Source: Rhynchopus sp. YZ270_cl-10
Taxonomy: Eukaryota > Euglenozoa > Diplonemea > Diplonemida > Diplonemidae
Direction of reading: 5' to 3'
Length of the DNA stretch: 64,000 bases
Assembly: GCA_964035575.1 (NCBI GenBank)
Contig: OZ037902.1
Location: 744,001 to 808,000 of the forward strand
Part shown: positions 1 to 10,194 of the stretch, in pieces
Layout of the letters: every line of letters begins with the position of its first letter
How positions within the stretch are numbered: position 1 is the first letter of the stretch
The notes under the pieces: generated by a model
What the model was told of the DNA's origin: nothing
Database searches by the model: none
What the model saw: only the letters and a program-made list of their open reading frames with translations
Translations under genes and position numbers: made by a program

Positions 1-752
1 AATCGTCCTCACGGATAGTGTGGAAGAATGGCGGAGGGGGTACTTGTGCCTCCACGAGGGTGATGGAGGGCTCCAGGTTGGCCAGGGCTGCAGTAATCCT
101 CCGAAAGTGGCGTTTGCCCACCTCACTTTGTGGTCTCTCGGAAAAACTACCACTGTTTTCTGTATGAGTTTCAGAGATTTCTTTATCGAGGCAGACTTGA
201 AAGAAAATAAACCATTGGTTCGTGCACCGCCTCAGTGAAGTGTGGTCCATGAGATAATTTTCGGCGCTGCTGACCAGGGAAGACATTGGGAACAGATGGA
301 CTGTATTTTTTTTTTTTGCGGAGCAAAAAAAATGGCGCCGCAGGCAAAAAAAAATTTAGGGCACGGTGTAAAAATCTAGCTTTTTACACCACAGAGTCAT
401 TCAACGAACCCTTTTTTGCGAGCAAAAAATGAAAAATGGCGCCGCAGGCAAAAAAAAATTTGAGGTACAGCCTGGATGGTGCGGTCAGCAACCCACTTCC
501 CCAAGGTACTCCCGTTCAACCACAGGGGGACTTGGTGATGGTGGGGCCGTTCTGGATTCGGCACCCCTCCCCCCCTTTTTTTTCCCTCCCCCAAAAACTG
601 GTTATTTTGCATGAGCGGTCTCATCCAGACACGCGGTATTTTTTCTCGGGCTCCTCTGAGCCCCTGTGAACCCCTAAAAACGCAGTAGAGACGGCGGGAA
701 AAAAAGTGCGGGAAAAAAATTTATTTTCCCAAATCTGGGGACGGGGACCGGA
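1..752. repeat. Dispersed repeat R1, copy 1 (cut by window edge)
   Basis: This stretch matches 36502-37261 over its whole length, with small indels and scattered substitutions. Both copies end at the same place, after a run reading CTGGGGACGGGGACCGGA. The left end is at the window edge, so the true start is not seen. Short ORFs on both strands of the block are not shared intact between copies, so I do not call a gene. No terminal inverted repeat is visible. The element class is unknown. Confidence 0.85.
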
Positions 753-770
753 ACAGGCCTGGTTGGGGTG

Positions 771-803
<33 letters not shown>

Positions 804-933
804 AGGTTTTTTGACAGGGTGAAATGGCCGCATTGGGGGTAGGAGTGGGGAGGTATGCACATGTAACTCAGAACGGCGTTGGAGTGGGTGCGTTTTCAAA
901 TTTATTTTCTCTCTAGCATAGTGTTTGCTAGAA

Positions 934-1578
934 TGGTGTGGCTGAACGGGGGGGAGCATAAAGTGCGGAAAAGTGCTGAAAAAGTGCGGAAAAAGTGCGA
1001 ATAGGTGCGGAAAAAGTGCGGAAAAAGTGCGAACCAGCCCCCAAAAAATTTTCCCCCACCTTGTAAAAGTTGAACACTGTGTACTGTAGGTACTGTAGGT
1101 ACTGTAGGTACGGTTTTCGCACTTTTTCCGCACTTTTTCCGCACTTATTCGCACTTTTACCATGTTGGCTTGCTGACTGTGTCTGTGTACCTGTGTAGGT
1201 ACACAGTACCTACAGTACACAGTATTCTGTGGGTACCTACCGTACCTGTACCTGTGTACCTGTGTACCTGTGTACCTGTGTACCTGTGTACCTGTGTACC
1301 TGTGTACCTGTGTACCTGTGTACCTGTGTACCTGTGTACCTGTGTACCTGTGTACCTGTGTACCTGTGTACCTGTGTACCTGTGTACCTGTGTACCTGTG
1401 TGCCTGTGTGCCTGTGTATTTGGCAAAGACAGTCAGCAAGCCTACATGCTAAAAGTGCGAACAAGTGCGGAAAAAGTGCTGAAAAAGTGCGGAAAAAGTG
1501 CGGAAAAAGTGCGAATAGGTGCGGAAAAAGTGCGAGAAAGTGCGGAAAAGTGCGAATCAGACCCCTTCAGCCACACCA
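934..1578. mobile_element. Foldback-type non-autonomous DNA element, TGGTGTGGCTGA family
   Basis: The element has terminal inverted repeats TGGTGTGGCTGAA at 934 and its complement ending at 1578. It is flanked by a direct 5-bp duplication TAGAA (929-933 and 1579-1583). Inside both ends lie tandem arrays of a unit close to GTGCGGAAAAA (about 960-1035 and 1447-1556), and an inverted array of the same unit sits at about 1118-1160. The centre holds short CTGTAGGTA repeats and an 8-bp satellite. No transposase is encoded. Smaller relatives lie at 38166-38250 and 40883-40958. The superfamily is not certain. Confidence 0.75.
1249..1418. repeat. 8-bp satellite, unit ACCTGTGT, about 21 units
   Basis: A nearly perfect tandem array of ACCTGTGT lies in the middle of the foldback element. 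Because 8 is not a multiple of 3 the array stays open in several frames, which explains the long repetitive ORFs on both strands here. They are not genes. The last units drift to GCCTGTGT. Confidence 0.95.
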
Positions 1579-1583
1579 TAGAA

Positions 1584-2150
1584 TTGTTTTTTTTTTTTTT
1601 TTTTGCTTCATTAGTTATTGGGTTTCTGTTCTCCCTGTCTGTTTCGCGGTTGCAGTGGACTTTGCCTGGTCAGGCAGCAGACGGCCGAAGGCAGTGTTTT
1701 TCTTTACTTTTACTTTTAGATTGAAAACCACGAAAAAAGTTTCCAAAATGACATTTGGTCATGAGCGGATCTAAAATACGATAGCAGCACCAAAAACTTA
1801 ACTCAAGAAATACATTTTTAAAGACCACCAAAACAAACAGAGCACAAAGCAAAAAGAACAACTTTCATTCTAACTCCCTGATTGTTTCTGAGATTGAGTT
1901 CACATAGACATTGTAGTGCGACCGAATGATCTTTTTGTATGCCACACCCCCGAGAAGGGAAATCCCAGTCGAGAGTGACTGGAAATCACCCACTTGCAGG
2001 TTTACTGGGTTTTGCTGTTTATGTGATTCACACTTCCCTAACCCACGTACATACCCCCTCCCTCCACCGCACGCACTCCAGATCCACACATTGACTTGGT
2101 ATAGGGAGACACGAGACCAAATCCCAATCACACAGGTCCTGTGATAATAC
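1584..2150. other. Intergenic, no gene seen
   Basis: The stretch starts with a T-tract followed by unremarkable sequence up to the first gene. A candidate 3' splice site TTTCCATTTCAG lies at 2206-2217, inside the start of the next ORF. The true first exon of that gene could therefore lie in this stretch, but I cannot identify it. Confidence 0.4.
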
Positions 2151-4388
2151 ATGAGGCGAGTGTGCGTTCCGAATGGTTTGAGAAACTGGAAGCAACCCCG
2201 TTGCTTTTCCATTTCAGTGGGTGAGTGTTGGACTGCGAGTTTCAGAAGGTTGCAAAAACTACGGAGGGATGCAATTGTCCTGAGGGTGGAGGAACAGGGT
2301 TTTCTGCTGGACGTTCGGAACCAAGCTGATATTGAAATAATTTACGAAGAAGAGAGTGGGAGGGAGCGTGCCTGTCTTGCATTGCAATGTTTGTCCCCGC
2401 TTGCAGACGTCCCCCCTTCCCTTGCAGGACCTCTGGGCGTGCTTGCCGTTGAGAAAGGCTGTGCGTTCAACTATGATGCCGCCTCAAGGACAGCCTGTTT
2501 CATAGACTTTGCCGAAAGGGGTAACGTGTTCGTGGGCTGTTCCCTTCACTTTGTTGCTGAGCTGAAGGAGGATCCTACAGAACTTGTGACCCAAGCGTTG
2601 GAGGTGCTTTTGGATGTTACCCTTATAACATGCAGGGAAGATGGGGGGCCCTGTCGTGTCTTCGCTTTGGCAAAGGGGGACTGCGATGTCAACACTGTTG
2701 TTTATTTATCACTCTTCACATCAGAAGAGAAACAAAAGAGTCATCGTGTGGATCGGAGGACCAATAAACTGTGTCTGAGGACATGTCTCTCGTACATTCC
2801 GCGGGAGGCAGACCCAAACCCCCTTTTTGGCTTCTGCACTGATGAGGCAACTGTTATCGTCTGCAGCTCCAACCTACATGGATGGGTCTTCGACTGTGTC
2901 AAGGAGTATGTTTCCTCGCAATCTGCCGCGGGGGTTAAAATGCAAAGAGGTCCGTCTGATACAGTTCTGTTCTCGTCAGGTAACTTCAATGGTGCGGGGC
3001 CTTTCTCAGAGTCACACCCTGACCACAGCCTTGTGCAGCTCTCATATTTTCTTGTGCAAAGGAACCTCAGCGATATTGTCTCGCTGGTGCAAGACATAGA
3101 AGGGCCATTCGTTACAGACTCCACAATGATGATCAGACGCGAGACAACACTAGCTTTCATTGGTGATCCTGCACGATGCAATGCGCAGATCGATCGACGG
3201 GGTGACGCTTTGGTGTCTATCCCGCCGGAGGAGTGGGTGAAACGCGTACAGGTGGCTTCCGAAAAGGAGAAAGAGAATATTGGAAAACCCAGGGAGGAAG
3301 ATGAGAGCGTCATGGACGAACTGTTTGGCGAACTGACCCTTGCTAACAAAGAGGACCGTGAAAAACGCGCTGTTGTCGAAGAAGAGAAAGTACATGCGGC
3401 CCACGAGGCGACGTTAGCGCAAGTTGCAGAACTGAGAAAGACCGTTGAGACAGTTCTCCCCGCGCTCTCCTCCCTCCGCAGCAAATTGTATGCATTGAAC
3501 CCAACAGAGTCACAGACGTATGACGGCCTCTCCGAGGCGTGCGACGACTCTATTGCAAACATTGAGACAACGATGCCCTACCTCATGGATAATCTCTACT
3601 GCATGGAACGTGCTGTGAAGCAGAGACACACGATACCCGATGCCACACACCACATCCCACAAACCCCCTCTGCCTGGCACGATCTGGTTGTGAAGGGATG
3701 GAAGCACGGCTGCAACAGCAGCATATGGGAAGACTTCCGACACGACAGACAAATACCACGCATCCACCGCACCCATCACAACGGGCATGCGTGCGAGCAA
3801 CACTTAGGAGAGAAGTGCCTTGCAGATATGTTCTTCGATGGAGCAGATGTGCGGCACTATGCACAGTGGCAGATGGTGTGCGATACTATAGCATTCGAAG
3901 ATGGCGCTGTACTGGCTGTCTGCGATACCTCACATTTGCTGCAGTTTGGCCTGCCTTCTGACCCTTCCACCAAGAACATTATACCATTCACTTGCATGTG
4001 GGAATTGGATAAGCACACAAGAAAGGCGGAAGCAGAGTTAAAAGCTAATGCAGAGAGGGCTCTGAGTGAGATCAAGAAACGCCTTGAACATTGCCCGTTT
4101 GGGAGTATCGCGTTGATGGATCCTGCAGAGGAGATTCGTTTGTTTCATGAGTCAGAAAGGTTCGCAGATGATGTGTTGGGACGCCCGCCGTCTACACTTA
4201 CCGCCGATGATCGTATACTTCTTTCTGCAAAGAGTTTGATGGAGAGGGTCTTGGAGATTAAGAAGAAGGCTGGGAAGGCGGAGTACTTTGGTGGCTTGGT
4301 GCGGCTCTTCAGTGAGGATAGAGAGCTGGTCGGGCGGGCAAAAGCACTGAAAATTAGCACCGCGCAAACGGGCATGTTCTTTTTGTAA
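2151..4388 (+). CDS. Unrecognised 745-aa protein with central coiled coil
   Basis: This is a long uninterrupted ORF with coding-like composition. I do not recognise the family. Residues about 400-460 are rich in E, K and A with a heptad-like pattern (EEEKVHAAHEATLAQVAELR), which suggests a short coiled coil. A His-rich stretch lies near residue 540, and a Lys/Glu helix (ELKANAERALSEIKKRLEH) near residue 635. There is no signal peptide or membrane segment. The start is uncertain: the first 20 or so residues look poor, and a strong acceptor-like TTTCCATTTCAG ends at 2217, so the ATG at 2151 may lie in an intron or 5' UTR and an upstream exon may exist. Confidence 0.75.
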   Translation: MRRVCVPNGLRNWKQPRCFSISVGECWTASFRRLQKLRRDAIVLRVEEQGFLLDVRNQADIEIIYEEESGRERACLALQCLSPLADVPPSLAGPLGVLAVEKGCAFNYDAASRTACFIDFAERGNVFVGCSLHFVAELKEDPTELVTQALEVLLDVTLITCREDGGPCRVFALAKGDCDVNTVVYLSLFTSEEKQKSHRVDRRTNKLCLRTCLSYIPREADPNPLFGFCTDEATVIVCSSNLHGWVFDCVKEYVSSQSAAGVKMQRGPSDTVLFSSGNFNGAGPFSESHPDHSLVQLSYFLVQRNLSDIVSLVQDIEGPFVTDSTMMIRRETTLAFIGDPARCNAQIDRRGDALVSIPPEEWVKRVQVASEKEKENIGKPREEDESVMDELFGELTLANKEDREKRAVVEEEKVHAAHEATLAQVAELRKTVETVLPALSSLRSKLYALNPTESQTYDGLSEACDDSIANIETTMPYLMDNLYCMERAVKQRHTIPDATHHIPQTPSAWHDLVVKGWKHGCNSSIWEDFRHDRQIPRIHRTHHNGHACEQHLGEKCLADMFFDGADVRHYAQWQMVCDTIAFEDGAVLAVCDTSHLLQFGLPSDPSTKNIIPFTCMWELDKHTRKAEAELKANAERALSEIKKRLEHCPFGSIALMDPAEEIRLFHESERFADDVLGRPPSTLTADDRILLSAKSLMERVLEIKKKAGKAEYFGGLVRLFSEDRELVGRAKALKISTAQTGMFFL

Positions 4389-5437
4389 GCGAACACCTTC
4401 ACCCAGCAGAACTACTGAAGGAGGGAGACCGACGATTGTGGTTGCAGACTGCGCGATATTGCGGGATGTCCAAGTGTACAGGTCCGGATAGGTTGTTGCC
4501 TCAACAGGACCTTTATCGTTGGGTTTGTTCGCAGGTGGGTGGTACCCTTCAAAACGGAGGAACAATACACATACCAACGGAAACAAAAGTTAGCAACCCC
4601 ACCCCTTCCCTTTTTTTTTTGGAGAATTTATTCCCGCCCCACCCTTTTTCCTTAACCCCACTCTCAAATTATTCACTTTTTTTTTTTTTTTTTGTCTTTT
4701 GTGGAGAACAGGGCAGTTGGTCTGGAGCTGGCTGAAAGGAAACGACAGAAGCGTTTCTGTCGTTTGGTTTAACCCCGGCGCTTCGCAGAAATGTCAACGT
4801 ACATCCCAGCATACCATACCACAGAACGCGAACGAGCGGTGCACTAGCGGATGTCTGCTTTTCCAGTCACCCCTTCAACAAGGTTTTTGTTCCGTTTAAT
4901 ACGCGCAGTATTTCGATCCACGTCCATCTTACCGAAGTAAGCTGCCGATATAGTTGCCGTGACTCGTCCCAAATCTGAGCTGCCCCGTAGTAGGAGTTGC
5001 GACAACGCAGTTCTTCTATTGAAAGATGTATACCCGTGTAACGCATTCGTCTTTAAAGGTCTCTTCTTGCTGAGTGCCGCCTGTGCTTCCTGGAAAATTG
5101 CAAGAAGAGACATCCGAGCTTGTGTACACGGGGCCTCAAAATATTTCCGGTGTTTCGAGGCCAGGTTCTCGACCGTGCGTAACAAATAGAAGCAAACCAT
5201 CAAACGCGCATGAGGCAAACAAAAAATGTAAAAAAAAAGAAAACGAAAAAGAAACGTGCCCAACCTCCAACGTTGCTGTCACCGAAGGATCGGGCAAATA
5301 TCTCTTTTCCCGCATCCCCTCCTTACGAATACAAACGCGCAAACATGCGGCATCACATTTTGTTGTTTTCTTCAAACGTACTCCACACATCCCAGACACC
5401 TTTACGTTAACACCGCAGCTCTACAGTCACAAGCACC
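4389..5437. other. Intergenic with a perfect 11-bp hairpin
   Basis: The region contains T-tracts at 4612 and 4679. A perfect hairpin lies at 4740-4765, with arms AAACGACAGAA and TTCTGTCGTTT around GCGT. A minus-strand ORF at 4844-5113 is listed separately. An acceptor-like CCGCAG and CTACAG lie just before the ATG at 5438. Confidence 0.5.
4844..5113 (-). CDS. Possible small minus-strand ORF, 89 aa (doubtful)
   Basis: The ORF opens MSLLAIFQEAQAALSKKRPL and ends KNLVEGVTGKADIR. Its composition is more protein-like than neighbouring spurious frames, and the frame is also open upstream to 5263. Against it: it would be the only minus-strand host gene in the window, I see no family match, and it is short. 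It could be an exon of a larger gene or chance. Confidence 0.22.
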   Translation of the reverse strand: MSLLAIFQEAQAALSKKRPLKTNALHGYTSFNRRTALSQLLLRGSSDLGRVTATISAAYFGKMDVDRNTARIKRNKNLVEGVTGKADIR

Positions 5438-6490
5438 ATGGGGAGGGTTAAATACGGGGTTGTGAGCAGCTGGCACCACACTAAGGCGTTCGGATTTATC
5501 CGCTGCGATGAGCTTGACAAGGATATCTTTACGCACCAGACAAGCTTTGGGACTGGCAATGACTGCTTGATTGTCGGGGAGAAGGTGTCATTCACCCTCA
5601 AGGAGGAGGCCAAGGGCGGCAACAGCGGCAAGCTCATCTGTGTCGAGATCGAGGGGCCTGGTGTGAAAGTGGGTGGCGGAAACAGAATGGACAAGGACAG
5701 CAGACGTGATGACCGCAGACGTGACTCCAGGGACAACAGACGTGACACGAGACGTGCGGATTCCAGGGACAGGCGTGATACTAAGCGCGCAGACTCCAGG
5801 GACAGGAACGACAACCGCAGACGTGCGGACTCCAGGGACAACATGCGCGACGACCGCCGCAGACGTGATGACTCTCCGGGTACGAGACGCGATTCCCGCA
5901 GACAGGAGCACCGTGACGACCGCAAGCGCGAGGACTCCAGGGGCCGCAGACAGCCATCACGGGACAGGAACGACAACCGCAGGCGTGAGGACTCCAGGGA
6001 CAACAGGCGTGATGACGGCAGGGGCAGGAACGACAACGTACGTGACACGAGACGTGCAGGCTCCAGGGATAGGAACGACAACCGCAGACGTGAGGACTCC
6101 AGGGACAACAAGCGCGACAACAGGCGTGCGAACTCCAGGGACAACAGACGCGATGACGGCAGGGGCAGGAACGATAACAACGGACGTGACACGAGACGTG
6201 CAGACTCCAGGGACAACAAGCGCGACGACCGCAGGCGCGAGGACTCCAGGGACAACAAGCGTGACACGAGACGCGCAGACTCCAGGGACAACAGACGCGA
6301 CACCAGGCGTGCAAACTCCAGGGACAACAAGCGTGACGACCGCAGACGCGAGGACTCCAGGGACAACAAACGCGATACTGGCAGGGGCAGAAACGATTAC
6401 AACGGACGTGGGAACTCAAGGGACAACATGCGTGATGAACCCCGCAGACGTGATGACAGACGTGACGACAGGTCCGGAAACCGCAGGTAG
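5438..6490 (+). CDS. Cold-shock-domain protein with long Arg/Asp repeat tail
   Basis: Residues about 3-75 form a cold-shock (Y-box type) nucleic-acid-binding domain. KAFGFI matches the RNP1 motif and DIFTH the RNP2 motif. From about residue 85 to the end (350) the protein consists of degenerate repeats built from RRDSRDN, DTRRADSRDN and GRGRNDN, giving a highly charged disordered tail. By family knowledge such proteins bind single-stranded RNA or DNA and act in mRNA packaging or translation control; that role is inferred here. The repeat DNA makes long ORFs appear in other frames at this locus, and these are shadows. The start ATG at 5438 puts the domain at the N-terminus as expected. It is a single exon. 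Confidence 0.9.
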   Translation: MGRVKYGVVSSWHHTKAFGFIRCDELDKDIFTHQTSFGTGNDCLIVGEKVSFTLKEEAKGGNSGKLICVEIEGPGVKVGGGNRMDKDSRRDDRRRDSRDNRRDTRRADSRDRRDTKRADSRDRNDNRRRADSRDNMRDDRRRRDDSPGTRRDSRRQEHRDDRKREDSRGRRQPSRDRNDNRRREDSRDNRRDDGRGRNDNVRDTRRAGSRDRNDNRRREDSRDNKRDNRRANSRDNRRDDGRGRNDNNGRDTRRADSRDNKRDDRRREDSRDNKRDTRRADSRDNRRDTRRANSRDNKRDDRRREDSRDNKRDTGRGRNDYNGRGNSRDNMRDEPRRRDDRRDDRSGNRR

Positions 6491-6948
6491 GACCCAGTTG
6501 CCGCATGAGGAGACAAAGTAAAGATATCTCCGTCACATGATAATGTTTATCACTAAGACCGAAAGTAAAGGGGGGGTAAAGCAATTAAAACCAGCGCTAA
6601 TAATAAACACAACAATTTTTTGGGTCATTTTTGGACTATGCCCAATTTAGTTTTCGAAGAAAAAAATGGGGTTCGCAGCGGAAACCCTGACACAAGGGGT
6701 GAGGACTAATACCTTCGCATCCTCGCAACACCGTATTAACAGAAGGCCTCACCACCAACGTAAACTGCGCATACATAAAAGGGGGGGCTTTTTTTGGGGG
6801 TGGTCTGGTATAGGATCACTTTGCTTGTAATTAAAATTCACTGGAATTGTTGTCCCCTCCCCATCCGCCCCTGCCACATTTTTAGCTGTAACAATTCCCA
6901 CCCTTCACCCACTTACCCGCCTATTCTCTACTACCCACCTCACCAGTG
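6491..6948. other. Intergenic, no gene seen
   Basis: This is AT-rich sequence after the cold-shock gene, with G-runs at 6561-6570 and 6781-6800. It then becomes pyrimidine-rich (6850-6945) before the next start codon. I see no repeat family member here. Confidence 0.5.
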
Positions 6949-9581
6949 ATGGGGGAAGATTTTCTCGGTGTCTCCTTACACGCAAATCGCAGCAAAAATG
7001 TCGTCGACCACCTCAAGATCATCCAGAAGGCAGCTGCGGCGCGTGCAGAGAGCTCCGGTGTTGCCTTCAACCTCCCCCCCAGCCTCCCTGGTATCCAGAA
7101 CCCCAAGCGTTCAGGGGGAGGGAGGGCCCGCTCCCCAACAAACCCACACCACGAGCCGCCTCGGACCCCAGAACTTCTCAGCCTCACGCCACCTGCACCT
7201 GAAGAGAAGACCTCCTCGAAGGGGTTGCACATGCTGCGCAAGGTCGCAAAGGCGCGCCTTGCAATGGGCACAACTACACGAGACCCTTTCGCCCGGACCA
7301 CAGCCCGGCAGATCATTTCTGCAAAGCGGCGGACTCGGGCTTCAGTGTGCGTGCATGACAGCAACACCGCGATCTGGGAGATATTAAGGGAAGGGAAGGC
7401 GCGAGACGAGGTGATGGCTCTGCCAAATGCGAAGAGTCTGAAGCAGCTCCCGATCCACCTGCAGGAGACGTTCCTGCTGCTGGCCTCAGAGACGCTGGTG
7501 ACGTACCTCTACCCACGCGCACTGCTCTGGCTGCGCACCAGAGAGCGCAAGCGCCTGCGGGAGACGTCCATATGCAGGAAGCTTACTCTCGGGGACCTCT
7601 CAAAGCAAGGCCTCTTCCGCGACTGTGCCACCGAGACACTACAGAAGCTTATAGACCGCCTTGAGTTGGTTGTCTTCCAGAAGGATGAGTACCTCATACA
7701 CGAGGGGGAGCAGATTGGGTCGGGTATCTACTTTATTGCTGCAGGGAAGGTTGCGGTGTGGAAGAAGAAGCAACGTGCGAACAAACGGGTTGGGCGTGCG
7801 AACGGGACACTCTTGGTAGAGCTTGAGCCCATCACGTGTGTGGGGGAGTATGCGTTTCTGACAGAGGAGCCGCGCATGGCGTCGTGCCAAGCAGCGTCGC
7901 GTGTGGAGACGTGGGTGCTGAAGAAGACCGACTTTAATGAGTTCATCAAAGACCTGCCGGAAAAGACGTTTGGCAGCATCATTGAAAACGCGTTTGCGAC
8001 ACGGAACCGGACGATGCATATGTCGTTTCCTATTACAGAGGAGATGATTGCGAGGCGGTCTGTATTTGCACCGTGTCCGAGGAAGGTGCTGTCTGAGTAT
8101 ATCACGCAGCTTGAACCTTTCACAGCCCCCAAGAACTACCAGGTGACCAAGGGTGACATGCGTGCAGAGCGTGTCCTCTTCCTGCAGAACGGCCGCTGCG
8201 GAGTCATCCGCAGTGTCCCCCGCCGTCTTATGAACGGCGGGCATGAAATGGTGCAGACACACGTGCACACCCTCAAGGCACCGTGCGTCATCGGCGACAC
8301 TGCAGTTCTCTACGAAGGTGTACATGGTGACTCCATCGTCACCCTCTCTACCTGTGACTTCTGGGTCCTCAACCGCGAGGACTTTGCTGCAACGCTGAAA
8401 AGGCACCAAGGTATTCCCAGCTTTAAAGAGAGCTTTCCACAACACTACCCCGTTCCCCACATTGAGAATGCAACCCAGAGACTTAATCTTTGCCAACATT
8501 GAGTTCACATTGAAATTTTGTTGCACAACAGTTGTCAAGAGTTGACACCTGGTTTACATTATATGAGATTCCCACTAACCGCACTTTGTAAACTTCTGGT
8601 TTATTCTTTGTTTGGGTCCGTCATTTTCATCACATATTTTTCTTCTTCTTTTTCCGACATAACCACACATGCCCAGGGGTGGACCTGCTGATGATGTCTG
8701 CTGCACGCGAGCAGCGCCAGGCTCAACTCTCCACACAACACAACCTCTTCCGCGACTGCGTGCACGCAATCCCCTTCATCCGCGACGTTGCCTCGTCGTC
8801 TGCGATGAAGCAGCTTGTCAACGCCTTCAAGGCGAAGGTCTACAAGCCACTCTCTATAATCTGCAGCACCTCCGAGTATGCCGACCGTCTTATTGTTCTC
8901 TACAAGGGGACAGTCAAGATTGGGAAGAAGATATGGAAGTGCGGTGAGTCGGTTGGGTGGTCTTGTGTAGTGCCACATAGGTACGCCTCTCCTCTCCCCC
9001 CTTTTCCCCCCTTTTTAATGTGCCGCTCCAGGTGGAGCAACATGGCCGTCGCCTGCGACGTCTGCGAATGCCTCGAGCTCTCGCGACAGGACTGGGAGGC
9101 GTTTCTCAAGAAGAACAAGCTGTACAAAGGGATGCTGCGCTTTGTCAAGCTTCTGCTGTTCCCAGCAGCGTTTGCACAGGAGGATGTGCAAGCGGCATAT
9201 GAAGGCGTGTCTGATTTGAAGACCCCTCTGATGTACCCGGTAAGTGCTTCGGAGGAGTTCAACCTGAAGGAGGAGGGTTTCAATGATGTGCACTTTGAGG
9301 ATATGATCAAGCCTGGGAAGGTCGAAAAGGCTGCAGACAAAGACTGGTTCCGCTGCAGTTCGTACCTCTGGAAGCGGAATTTCAAGGTGAAAGGGCCAAA
9401 GCGTAGTGGAGCTGTGCTTAACAGCATCGCCGACAATGTGATCGGTACACTCCCTGCAGCGAACCAACGAGGTGTCAACGATGTCTTCATGAACCTCAGA
9501 AACGTGGGCAGAGACACGGCAAAAAAATCTACCCGAAAAACCATCAAAACCACACAATTCCCTTCACTACGAGTAACGTAA
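6949..9581 (+). CDS. Protein with three cyclic-nucleotide-binding domains (3 exons)
   Basis: I join exons 6949-8410, 8677-8980 and 9032-9581 to give 771 aa. The introns are 8411-8676 (GTATTC to CAG) and 8981-9031 (GTACGC to CAG, only 51 nt and free of stops). CNBD1 (about residues 222-340) keeps a phosphate-binding cassette, GEYAFLTEEPRMAS, with the diagnostic Gly-Glu and Arg. CNBD2 (about 362-486) lacks the cassette Arg (GDTAVLYEGVHGDS), so it may not bind nucleotide. CNBD3 is split by the short intron; splicing restores GESVGWSCVVPHR followed by WSNMAVACDV, again with an Arg. The N-terminal 200 residues are basic and Pro-rich. There is no kinase or channel segment. A regulatory subunit-like or flagellar cAMP/cGMP-binding role is possible but is inference. 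Confidence 0.85.
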
Positions 9582-10194
9582 ACAGGGAATGGTGAAAAAT
9601 CATAGTTTTATTGTAGTAGGATGAGTAGTTGCCATTTGAATATGGCGAACCATATTGTCAATACATCTTCTGATGTACTCCCCCACATACAATTTGCGGG
9701 GGGGCCTTTTTAAAAAGAAAAAAAGGGAAGAACAAATGACAGCAAAAAATAGTTGAAATATAACCGGCTTCCGCTGATATATTGTCATTTTCCCCTTTTA
9801 TTTGCTTGGATACCCTTGCGTTTCCCCCTCATATGTATCATTGAGTTTGATACGTTTCCTTTATTTGTATTCCTGCTGCCTCTTTCTTTCTGAATTTCCC
9901 ACTACGGATGTTGTCTAACAACCGTCTCTTTGGATAACTCTATCTTATCTCGGTAAGCCCACATAATCTCATGACCAGAGGTGAAAACACAGAGAAAAAC
10001 AAGATTAGCAACCACCCCTTGAGATATCTACAGGACATACTACCGATCCAAAGAAACCCTCTCTCCCTTCCCCAATGTCTTCTTGTTGAGGCCCCCCAAC
10101 CCGCTTTTATTAAACCTTCAACCCCTCTCCCATCTCTCCTCTTCCTATTGCCCTTTAAATTAACGCAGGTGGTGGTATACACATCAAAGTGAAT
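9582..10194. other. Intergenic, no gene seen
   Basis: This is AT-rich sequence with a TTTTTAAAAAG run near 9707-9716. A pyrimidine-rich stretch and TTAACGCAG (ending 10168) lie just before the next gene. I see no hairpin family member here. Confidence 0.5.

Noticed and set aside
1249-1418. CRISPR-like array
   Set aside because: It is a head-to-tail 8-bp satellite with no spacers.
1157-1774. Long repetitive ORFs on both strands (Cys-Val-Pro-Val-Tyr-Leu type)
   Set aside because: They are the 8-bp satellite read in several frames; any frame of ACCTGTGT is stop-free.
5407-6584. Three other long ORFs (two minus, one plus) over the cold-shock gene
   Set aside because: They are out-of-frame readings of the Arg/Asp repeat DNA; only the + frame from 5438 begins with a known domain.
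8944-9031. Intron starting at the GTGAGT of 8944
   Set aside because: Its length of 88 nt breaks the reading frame. The 51-nt intron from 8981 keeps the frame and restores the CNBD cassette.
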